A stretch of 64,000 nucleotides of DNA. Source: Prosopocoilus inquinatus. Lineage: Eukaryota > Arthropoda > Insecta > Coleoptera > Lucanidae. A program made the translations under genes and the position numbers. Positions within the stretch are counted from its first letter, which is position 1, and every line of letters begins with the position of its first letter. The stretch is from positions 3,461,001-3,525,000 of the forward strand of contig JAYKNF010000014.1 of NCBI GenBank assembly GCA_036172665.1. Direction: 5' to 3'. The notes under the pieces are model-generated. The model was not told the origin of the DNA, ran no database searches, and worked only from the letters and a program-made list of their open reading frames with translations. This document shows, piece after piece, positions 54,679 through 64,000 of the stretch.

Positions 54679-57600
54679 AAACGAAACAACACGTATTAGC
54701 GTTGTTCCTGTGCTGTATCTAATCGATCCTTACTTATCTATCATGTTATTTGACGTTTGGATGGACTCCAGTAACCCTGACGTGAGATACGAAGTTCTCG
54801 GACGCAGCAGAAGCTGGAAATAGTTTTAAACGAAACAACACGCATTAGCGTTGTTCCTGTGATGTATCTAATCGATCCTTACTCATCTATCATGTTATTT
54901 GGCGTTACGATGGACTCCAGTAACTTAGATGTGAGATACGAAGTTCTCGGACGCAGCTGAAGCTAGAAATAGTTTTAAACGAAACAACATGCATTAGCGT
55001 TGTTCCTGTGATGTATCTAATCGATCCTTACTTATCTATCATGTTATTTGACGTTTGGATGGACCCCAGTAACCCTGACTTGAGATACGAAGTTCTCGGA
55101 CGCAGCCGAAGCTGGAAATAGTTTTAAACGAAACAACACGTATTAGCGTTGTTCCTGTGCTGTATCTAATCGATCCTTACTTATCTATCATGTTATTTGG
55201 CGTTTCGATGGACTCCAGTAGCTCTGATGTGAGATACGACGTTTTCGGACGCAGCAGAAGCTGGAAATAGCTTTAAACGAAACAACACGCATTAGCGTTG
55301 TTCCTGTGATGTATCTAATCGATCCTTACTTAGCTACTATGTTATTTGACGTTTCGATGGACTCCAGTAACTCTAATGTGAGATACGACGTTTTCGGACG
55401 CAGCAGAAGCTGGAAATAGTTTTAAACGAAACAACACGTATTAGCGTTGTTCCTGTGATGTATATAATCGATCCTTACTCATCTATCATGTTATTTGACG
55501 TTTGGATGGACTCCAGTAACTCTGATGAGAAATACAAAGATTTCGGAAGCAGCAGAAGCTGGAAATAGTTTTGAACGAAACACCACCTATTAGCGTTGTT
55601 CCTGTGATGTATCTAAACGATCCTTACTTATCTAACATGTTATTTGACGTTTGGATGGACTCCAGTATGTCTGATGTGAGATACAAAGTTTTTGGACGCA
55701 GCAGGAGCTGGAAATAGTTTTAAACGAAACACCACGTATTAGCGTTGTTCCTGTGCTGTATCTAATCGATCCTTACTTATCTATCATGTTATTTAACGTT
55801 TGGATACACTCCAGTAAGTCTGATGTGAGATACAAAGTTTTTGGACGCAGCAGGAGCTGGAAATAGTTTTAAACGAAACAACACGTATTAGCGTTGTTCC
55901 TGTGGTGTATCTAAACGATCCTTACTTATCTAACATGTTATTTGACGTTTGGATGGACTCCAGTGTGTCTGATGTGAGATACAAAGTTTTGGGACGCAGC
56001 AGGAGCTGGAAATAGTTTTAATCGAAACAACACATATTAGCGTTGTTCCTGTAATGTATCTAATCGATCCTTACTCATCTATCATGTTATTTGACGTTTG
56101 GACAGACTCCAGTAACTCTGATGTGAGACACAAAGTTATCGGACGCAGCAGAAGCTGGAAATAGTTTTGAACGAAACAACACGTATTAGCGTTGTTCCTG
56201 TGATGTATCTAAACGATCCTTACTTATCTAACATGTTATTTGACGTTTGGATGGACTCCAGTAAGTCTGATGTGAGATACAAAGTTTTTGGACGCAGCAG
56301 GAGCTGGAAATAGTGCTAAACGAAACAACACGTATTAGCGTTGTTCCTGTGCTGTATCTAATCGATACTTACTTATCTATCATGTTATTTGACGTTTCGA
56401 TGGACTCCAGTAACTCTGATGTGAGATACAAAGTTTTTGGACGCAGCAGGAGCTGGAAATAGTTTTAAACGAAACAACACGTATTAGCGTTGTTCCTGTG
56501 CTGTATCTAATCGATCCTTACTTATCTATCATGTTATTTGACGTTTGGATTAACTCCAGTAACTCTGATGTGAGATACGACGTTTTCGGACGCAGCAGAA
56601 GCTGGAAATAGTTTTAAACGAAACAACACGTATTAGCGTTGTTCCTGTGATGTATCTAATCGATCCTTACTCATCTATCATGTTATTTGACGTTTGAGTG
56701 GACTCCAGTAACTCTGATGAGAGATACAAAGATTTCGGACGCAGCAGAAGCTGGAAATACTTTTGAACGATACACCACCTATTAGCGTTGTTCCTGTGAT
56801 GTATCTAAACGATCCTTACTTATCTAACATGTTATTTGACGTTTGGATGGACTCCAGTGTGCCTGATGTGAGATACAAAGTTTTGGGACGCAGCAGGAGC
56901 TGGAAATAGTTTTAAACGAAACAACACGTATTAGCGTTGTTCCTGTGCTGTATCTAATCGATCCTTACTTATCTATCATGTTATTTGACGTTTGGATGGA
57001 CTCCAGTAACCCTGACGTGAGATACGAAGTTCTCGGACGCAGCAGAAGCTGGAAATAGTTTTAAACGAAGCAACAGGCATTAGCGTTGTTCCTGTGATGT
57101 ATCTAATCGATCCTTACTCATCTATCATGTTATTTGACGTTTCGATGGACTCCAGTAACTCTGATGTGAGATACGACGTTTCCGGACGCAGCAGAAGCTG
57201 GAAATAGTATTAAACGAAACAACACGTATTAGCGTTGTTCCTGTGATGTATCTAATCGATCCTTACTCATCTATCATGTTATTTGACGTTTGGATGGACT
57301 CCAGTAACTAGGAAGAGAGATAGAAAGATTTCGGACGCAGCAGAAGCTGGAAATAGTTTTGAACGAAACAACACCTATTAGCGTTGTTCCTGTGATGTAT
57401 CTAAACGATCCTTACTTATCTAACATGTTATTTAACGTTTGGATACACTCCAGTAAGTCTGATGTGAGATACAAAGTTTTTGGACGCAGCAGGAGCTGGA
57501 AATAGTTTTAAACGAAACAACACGTATTAGCGTTGTTCCTGTGCTGTATCTAATCGATACTTACTTATCTATCATGTTATTTGACGTTTCGATGGACTCC

Positions 57601-58550
57601 AGTAACTCTGATGTGAGATACGAAGTTTTCGGACGCAGCAGAAGCTGGAAATAGTTTTAAACGAAACAACACGTATTAGCGTTGTTCCGGTGATGTATCT
57701 AATCGATCCTTACTCATCTATCATGTTATTTGACGTTTGGATGGACTCCAGTAACTCTGATGTGAGATACAAAGTTTTTGGACGCAGCAGGAGCTGGAAA
57801 TAGTTTTAAACGAAACAACACGTATTAGCGTTGTTCCTGTGCTGTATCTAATCGATCCTTACTTATCTATCATGTTATTTGACGTTTGGATGGACTCCAG
57901 TAACTCTGATATGAGATACGACGTTTTCGGACGCAGCAGAAGCTGGAAATAGTTTTAAACGAAACAACACGTATTAGCGTTGTTCCTGTGATTTATCTAA
58001 TCGATCCTTACTCATCTATCATGTTATTTGACGTTTGGGTGGACTCCAGTGAGTGATGTGAGATACAAAGTTTTGGGACGCAGCAGGAGCTGGAAATAGT
58101 TTTAAACGAAACAACACGCATTAGCGTTGTTCCTGTGATGTATCTAATCGATCCTTACTCATCTATCACGTTATTTGACGTTTCGATGGACTCCAGTAAC
58201 TCTGATGTGAGATACGACGTTTCCGGACGCAGCAGAAGCTGGAAATAGTATTAAACGAAACAACACGTATTAGCGTTGTTCCTGTGATGTATCTAATCGA
58301 TCCTTACTCATCTATCATGTTATTTGACGTTTGGATGGACTCCAGTAACTAGGATGAGAGATACAAAGATTTCGGACGCAGCAGAAGCTGGAAATAGTTT
58401 TGAAGGAAACAACACCTATTAGCGTTGTTCCTGTGATGTATCTAAACGATCCTTACTTATCTAACATGTTATTTAACGTTTGGATACACTCCAGTAAGTC
58501 TGATGTGAGATACAAAGTTTTTGGACGCAGCAGGAGCTGGAAATAGTTTT
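54397..58550 (+). repeat. 28-monomer HOR block, second copy (93-monomer displacement)
   Basis: Copy of 40544..44699. Private features are ATAGCTTTAAACG near 55267, AGTGCTAAACG near 56314, GATTTATC near 57990 and the 2-base deletion near 58052. The copies part at 58551, where this array continues GAACG into a V monomer and the other continues AAACG. Confidence 0.9.
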
Positions 58551-59094
58551 GAACGAAACAACACGTATTAACGTTGTTCCTGTGCTGTATTTAATCGATC
58601 CTTACTTATCTATCATGTTATTTGGCGTTTCGATGGACTCCAGTAGCTCTGATGTGAGATACGACGTTTTCGGACGCAGCAGAAGCTGGAAATAGTTTTA
58701 AACGAAACAACACGCATTAGCGTTGTTCCTGTGATGTATCTAATCGATCCTTACTTAGCTACTATGTTATTTGACGTTTCGATGGACTCCAGTAACTCTA
58801 ATGTGAGATACGACGTTTTCGGACGCAGCAGAAGCTGGAAATAGTTTTAAACGAAACAACACGTATTAGCGTTGTTCCTGTGATGTATATAATCGATCCT
58901 TACTCATCTATCATGTTATTTGACGTTTGGATGGACTCCAGTAACTCTGATGAGAAATACAAAGATTTCGTAAGCAGCAGAAGCTGGAAATAGTTTTGAA
59001 CGAAACACCACCTATTAGCGTTGTTCCTGTGATGTATCTAAACGATCCTTACTTATCTAACATGTTATTTGACGTTTGGATGGACTCCAGTAAG
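56415..59094 (+). repeat. 18-monomer higher-order unit, second locus, copy 1
   Basis: Bases 56415..58550 match 59095..61231 at 18 monomers. The displacement is 2,679-2,681 depending on the local deletions at 58.05 and 59.87 kb. Markers are GAGATAGAAAG (57318, 59997), GAAGCAACAGGC and TTGAAGGAAAC (about 58400 and 61081). The remaining bases, 58551..59094, are mainly V-W-X-Y monomers. Confidence 0.87.
57957..58103 (+). repeat. 147-bp monomer (private 2-base deletion)
   Basis: CAGTGAGTCTGATG of sister monomers (for example near 44191 and 60728) is CAGTGAGTGATG here. It is absent from both related copies, so it arose after those duplications, or is a sequencing error. Confidence 0.9.
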
Positions 59095-61231
59095 TCTGAT
59101 GTGAGATACAAAGTTTTTGGACGCAGCAGGAGCTGGAAATAGTTTTAAACGAAACAACACGTATTAGCGTTGTTCCTGTGCTGTGTCTAATCGATCCTTA
59201 CTTATCTATCATGTTATTTGACGTTTGGATTAACTCCAGTAACTCTGATGTGAGATACGACGTTTTCGGACGCAGCAGAAGCTGGAAATAGTTTTAAACG
59301 AAACAACAAGTATTAGCGTTGTTCCTGTGATGTATCTAATCGATCCTTACTCATCTATCATGTTATTTGACGTTTGAGTGGACTCCAGTAACTCTGATGA
59401 GAGATACAAAGATTTCGGACGCAGCAGAAGCTGGAAATACTTTTGAACGATACACCACCTATTAGCGTTGTTCCTGTGATGTATCTAAACGATCCTTACT
59501 TATCTAACATGTTATTTGACGTTTGGATGGACTCCAGTGTGCCTGATGTGAGATACAAAGTTTTGGGACGCAGCAGGAGCTGGAAATAGTTTTAAACGAA
59601 ACAACACGTATTAGCGTTGTTCCTGTGCTGTATCTAATCGATCCTTACTTATCTATCATGTTATTTGACGTTTGGATGGACTCCAGTAACCCTGACGTGA
59701 GATACGAAGTTCTCGGACGCAGCAGAAGCTGGAAATAGTTTTAAACGAAGCAACAGGCATTAGCGTTGTTCCTGTGATGTATCTAATCGATCCTTACTCA
59801 TCTATCATGTTATTTGACGTTTCGATGGACTCCAGTAACTCTGATGTGAGATACGACGTTTCCGGACGCAGCAGAGCTGGAAATAGTATTAAACGAAACA
59901 ACACGTATTAGCGTTGTTCCTGTGATGTATCTAATCGATTCTTACTCATCTATCATGTTATTTGACGTTTGGATGGACTCCAGTAACTAGGATGAGAGAT
60001 AGAAAGATTTCGGACGCAGCAGAAGCTGGAAATAGTTTTGAACGAAACAACACCTATTAGCGTTGTTCCTGTGATGTATCTAAACGATCCTTACTTATCT
60101 AACATGTTATTTAACGTTTGGATACACTCCAGTAAGTCTGATGTGAGATACAAAGTTTTTGGACGCAGCAGGAGCTGGAAATAGTTTTAAACGAAACAAC
60201 ACGTATTAGCGTTGTTCCTGTGCTGTATCTAATCGATACTTACTTATCTATCATGTTATTTGACGTTTCGATGGACTCCAGTAACTCTGATGTGAGATAC
60301 GAAGTTTTCGGACGCAGCAGAAGCTGGAAATAGTTTTAAACGAAACAACACGTATTAGCGTTGTTCCGGTGATGTATCTAATCGATCCTTACTCATCTAT
60401 CATGTTATTTGACGTTTGGATGGACTCCAGTAACTCTGATGTGAGATACAAAGTTTATGGACGCAGCAGGAGCTGGAAATAGTTTTAAACGAAACAACAC
60501 GTATTAGCGTTGTTCCTGTGCTGTATCTAATCGATCCTTACTTATCTATCATGTTATTTGACGTTTGGATGGACTCCAGTAACTCTGATATGAGATACGA
60601 CGTTTTCGGACGCAGCAGAAGCTGGAAATAGTTTTAAACGAAACAACACGTATTAGCGTTGTTCCTGTGATGTATCTAATCGATCCTTACTCATCTATCA
60701 TGTTATTTGACGTTTGGGTGGACTCCAGTGAGTCTGATGTGAGATACAAAGTTTTGGGACGCAGCAGGAGCTGGAAATAGTTTTAAACGAAACAACACGC
60801 ATTAGCGTTGTTCCTGTGATGTATCTAATCGATCCTTACTCATCTATCATGTTATTTGACGTTTCGATGGACTCCAGTAACTCTGATGTGAGATACGACG
60901 TTTCCGGACGCAGCAGAAGCTGGAAATAGTATTAAACGAAACAACACGTATTAGCGTTGTTCCTGTGATGTATCTAATCGATCCTTACTCATCTATCATG
61001 TTATTTGACGTTTGGATGGACTCCAGTAACTAAGATGAGAGATACAAAGATTTCGGACGCAGCAGAAGCTGGAAATAGTTTTGAAGGAAACAACACCTAT
61101 TAGCGTTGTTCCTGTGATGTATCTAAACGATCCTTACTTATCTAACATGTTATTTAACGTTTGGATACACTCCAGTAAGTCTGATGTGAGATACAAAGTT
61201 TTTGGACGCAGCAGGAGCTGGAAATAGTTTT
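59095..61231 (+). repeat. 18-monomer higher-order unit, second locus, copy 2 (partial)
   Basis: Copies 56415..58550. The expected V-W-X-Y end is missing and replaced by a monomer followed by T-U at 61381..61678. The 58.05-kb deletion of copy 1 is absent here, so that deletion followed the duplication. Private: AACAACAAGTATTAG near 59304 and AACTAAGATGAG near 61028. Confidence 0.86.
59743..59890 (+). repeat. 148-bp monomer (1-base deletion)
   Basis: CAGCAGAAGCTGG is CAGCAGAGCTGG near 59872. Its sister monomer near 57190 is intact. A single-base loss in a short A run is also a common sequencing error type. Confidence 0.88.
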
Positions 61232-61976
61232 AAACGAAACAACACGTATTAGCGTTGTTCCTGTGCTGTATCTAATCGATCCTTACTTATCTATCATGTT
61301 ATTTGACGTTTGGATGGACTCCAGTAACCCTGACGTGAGATACGAAGTTCTCGGACGCAGCAGAAGCTGGAAATAGTTTTAAACGAAACAACACGCATTA
61401 GCGTTGTTCCTGTGATGTATCTAATCGATCCTTACTCATCTATCATGTTATTTGGCGTTACGATGGACTCCAGTAACTTAGATGTGAGATACGAAGTTCT
61501 CGGACGCAGCTGAAGCTAGAAATAGTTTTAAACGAAACAACATGCATTAGCGTTGTTCCTGTGATGTATCTAATCGATCCTTACTTATCTATCATGTTAT
61601 TTGACGTTTGGATGGACTCCAGTAACCCTGACTTGAGATACGAAGTTCTCGGACGCAGCCGAAGCTGGAAATAGTTTTAAACGAAACAACACGCATTAGC
61701 GTTGTTCCTGTGCTGTATCTAAACGATCCTTACTTATCTAACATGTTATTTAACGTTTGGATACACTCCAGTAAGTCTGATGTGAGATACAAAGTTTTTG
61801 GACGCAGCAGGAGCTGGAAATAGTTTTAAACGAAACAACACGTATTAGCGTTGTTCCTGTGCTGTATCTAATCGATCCTTACTTATCTATCATGTTATTT
61901 GACGTTTGGATGGACTCCAGTAACCCTGACGTGAGATACGAAGTTCTCGGACGCAGCAGGAGCTGGAAATAGTTTT

Positions 61977-62129
61977 AAACGAAACAACACGTATTAGCGT
62001 TGTTCCTGTGCTGTATCTAATCGATCCTTACTTATCTATTATGTTATTTGAGGTTTGGATGGACTCCAGTAACCAACCCTGACGTGAGATACGAAGTTCT
62101 CGGACGCAGCAGAAGCTGGAAATAGTTTT
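61977..62129 (+). repeat. 153-bp monomer (4-base insertion)
   Basis: CAGTAACCCTGACG reads CAGTAACCAACCCTGACG near 62069, a tandem duplication of AACC. It is the longest monomer in the window and sits at the border between the homogenised central blocks and the returning rare subtype. Confidence 0.92.
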
Positions 62130-62629
62130 AAACGAAACAACACGCATTAGCGTTGTTCCTGTGAAGTATCTAATCGATCCTTACTCATCTATCATGTTAT
62201 TTGGCGTTTCGATGGACTCCAGTAACTTAGATGTGAGATACGAAGTTTTCGGACGCAGCAGGAGCTGGAAATAGTTGTAAACGAAACAACACGTTTTAGC
62301 GTTGTTCCTGTACTGTATCTAATCGATCCTTACTTATCTATCATGTTATTTGACGTTTCGATGGGCTCCAGTAACTCTGATGTGAGATACGACGTTTTCG
62401 GACGCAGCAGAAGCTGGAAATAGTTTTAAACGAAACAACACGTTTAAGCGTTGTTCCTGTGCTGTATCTAATAGATCCTTACTTATCTATCATTTTATTT
62501 GAAGTTTCGATGGGCTCCAGTAACTCTGATGTGAGATACGACGTTTTCGGACGCAGCAGAAGCTGGAAATAGTTTTAAACGAAACAACACGCATTAGCGA
62601 TGTTCCTGTGATGTATCTAATCGATCCTT
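62050..62629 (+). repeat. Rare-subtype block, right copy (paired with 4545..5120)
   Basis: Return of the GAAGTATC, GTTTTAGCG, GTTTAAGCG and GATGGGCTCC monomers seen in the first 5 kb and not noticed between about 6 and 62 kb. Private changes here include CCTGTACTG near 62307, AATAGATCC near 62471, CATTTTATTTGAAG near 62494 and GCGATGTTCC near 62597. These make it less perfectly homogenised than the central blocks. Confidence 0.84.
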
Positions 62630-62879
62630 ACTTATCTATCATGTTATTTGACGTTTCGATGGGCTCCAGTAACTCTGATGTGAGATTCGACGTTTTCGGA
62701 CGCAGCAGAAGCTGGAAATAGTTTTGAACGAAACAACACGCATTAGCGTTGTTCCTGTGCTGTATCTAATCGATCCTTACTTATCTATCATGTTATTTGA
62801 CATTTCGATGGACTCCAGTAACTCTGATGTGAGATACGACGTTTTCGGACGCAGCAGCAGCTGGAAATAGTTTTAAACG

Positions 62880-64000
62880 AAACAACACATATTAGCGTTG
62901 TTCCTGTAATGTATCTAATCGATCCTTACTCATCTATCATGTTATTTGACGTTTGGATGGACTCCAGTAACTAGGATGAGAGATACAAAGATTTCGGACG
63001 CAGCAGAAGCTGGAAATAGTTTTGAACGAAACAACACCTATTAGCGTTGTTCCTGTGATGTATCTAAACGATCCTTCCTTATCTAACATGTTATTTGACG
63101 TTTGGATGGACTCCAGTGTGTCTGATGTGAGATACAAAGTTTTGGGACGCAGCAGGAGCTGGAAATAGTTTTAAACGAAACAACACGTATTAGCGTTGTT
63201 CCTGTGATGTATCTAAACGATCCTTACTTATCTAACATGTTATTTGCCGTTTGGATGGACTCCAGTGTGTCTGATGTGAAATACAAAGTTTTGGGACGCA
63301 GCAGGAGCTGGAAATAGTTTTAAACGAAACAACACATATTAGCGTTGTTCCTGTAATGTATCTAATCGATCCTTACTCATCTATCATGTTATTTGACGTT
63401 TGGACAGACTCCAGTAACTCTGATGTGAGATACAAAGTTATCGGACGCAGCAGAAGCTGGAAATAGTTTTGAACGAAACAACACGTATTAGCGTTGTTCC
63501 TGTGATGTATCTAAACGATCCTTACTTATCTAACATGTTATTTGACGTTTGGATGGACTCCAGTAAGTCTGATGTGAGATACAAAGTTTTTGGACGCAGC
63601 AGGAGCTGGAAATAGTTTTAAACGAAACAACACGTATTAGCGTTGTTCCTGTGCTGTATCTAATCGATACTTACTTATCTATCATGTTATTTGACGTTTC
63701 GATGGACTCCAGTAACTCTGATATGAGATACGAAGTTTTCGGACGCAGCAGAAGCTGGAAATAGTTTTAAACGAAACAACACGTATTAGCGTTGTTCCTG
63801 TGATGTATCTAATCGATCCTTACTCATCTATCATGTTATTTGACGTTTGGATGGACTCCATTAACTCTGATGTGAGATACAAAGTATTTGGACGCAGCAG
63901 GAGCTGGAAATAGTTTTAAACGAAACAACACGTATTAGCGTTGTTCCTGTGCTGTATCTAATCGATCCTTACTTATCTATCATGTTATTTGACGTTTGGA
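62880..64000 (+). repeat. Right-edge tract related to 14.46-15.3 kb and 5.5-6.3 kb
   Basis: The array matches 5.82-6.34 kb at 385 monomers (63181 aligns with 5821). It then follows the 15.2-kb version, 325 monomers back, with GACGTTTCGATGG near 63696. TTCCTTATC near 63073 is shared with 5713, 14653 and 22401. TATTTGCCG near 63241 is private. CTCCATTAAC near 63857 is shared with 12307 and 20055. The last monomer, starting at 63918, is cut after 83 bases by the window edge. Confidence 0.82.

Larger units (their letters stand above)
1..64000 (+). repeat. 149-bp satellite DNA array, head to tail, about 429.5 monomers
   Basis: The unit, phased here to start at AAACGAAAC, recurs every 149 bases. 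Examples are starts at 2, 151, 300, 449, 598 and 747, and still in phase at 22501, 29206 and 38891. All copies point the same way. The consensus is about 39% G+C (58 of 149) with six CpG dinucleotides. The best conserved stretches are monomer positions 17-34 (ATTAGCGTTGTTCCTGTG), 64-73 (CATGTTATTT) and 83-94 (ATGGACTCCAGT). Positions 35-63, 95-105, 113-124 and 131-134 carry most subtype differences. No foreign insertion interrupts it. Because 149 is not a multiple of three, no reading frame continues from monomer to monomer. Inference: (peri)centromeric or similar heterochromatic satellite of a eukaryote; the family is not recognised. Confidence 0.98.

Noticed and set aside
1..64000. CRISPR array
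   Set aside because: The repeat is 149 bp and strictly contiguous with no unique spacers. Variation is by point substitution between whole monomers, and no cas genes are present.
1..64000. Transposon or retroelement insertion inside the array
   Set aside because: Monomer phase is continuous except for six indels of 4 bases or less. No terminal repeats, target-site duplications or coding remnants interrupt it.
1..64000. rRNA, tRNA or snRNA gene cluster as the repeated unit
   Set aside because: The unit is too short for rDNA. There is no cloverleaf, and the TTCGA in the TTCG subtype is not followed by the rest of a Pol III B box (GGTTCGANTCC). No terminator T-run is consistently placed, as TTTT at the monomer end is followed by more repeat.
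1..64000. Telomere or known named satellite family
   Set aside because: No TTAGG, TTAGGG or TTTAGGG runs are present. I compared the monomer from memory with alpha satellite, plant ~180-bp and beetle satellites and recognised no match, so no family name is assigned.

Overview
The whole window is one uninterrupted satellite DNA array. A 149-bp monomer is repeated head to tail in a single orientation from the first base to the last: 429 complete monomers (2..63917) plus an 83-base partial one at the right edge. I found no protein-coding gene, RNA gene, transposon insertion or other non-satellite sequence. Monomer phase was checked at about 15 points. It drifts from exact 149-bp spacing at only six places, all small indels (four of -2, one of -1, one of +4).

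The source is most likely a eukaryotic (peri)centromeric or other constitutive-heterochromatin array. Reasons are the monomer length close to one nucleosome core, roughly 39% G+C, layered higher-order repeats (HORs) and absence of genes. I do not recognise the family and cannot name the species. CpG is not depleted, which argues weakly for a lineage with little germline CpG methylation, such as many insects or other invertebrates.

Layout. 1..4693: 19-monomer duplication rich in a rare monomer subtype. 4694..7657: mosaic. 7658..23153: tandem pair of 52-monomer units (7,748 bp each), nearly identical, each holding a nested 16-monomer duplication. 23154..26703: mosaic. 26704..31484: tandem pair of 16-monomer units (2,384 bp). 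About 30.1..46.5 kb: large blocks re-used at displacements of 47, 44, 93 and 90 monomers. 49319..54678: tandem pair of 18-monomer units (2,680 bp). 54397..58550: near copy of 40544..44699. 56415..61231: another 18-monomer duplication. 62050..64000: return of the rare subtype seen at 1..5.1 kb.

A fixed string of six monomer types (called T-U-V-W-X-Y here) recurs, complete or partial, at least 17 times and forms the recognisable core of most HORs. The pattern is what repeated unequal exchange or segmental amplification in whole monomer steps produces. Adjacent monomers differ by about 9% in the pair counted (13 of 149), while HOR copies many kilobases apart are almost identical. Nothing here supports a multi-gene biological system; the interest lies in the array's architecture and its conserved sub-monomer motifs.
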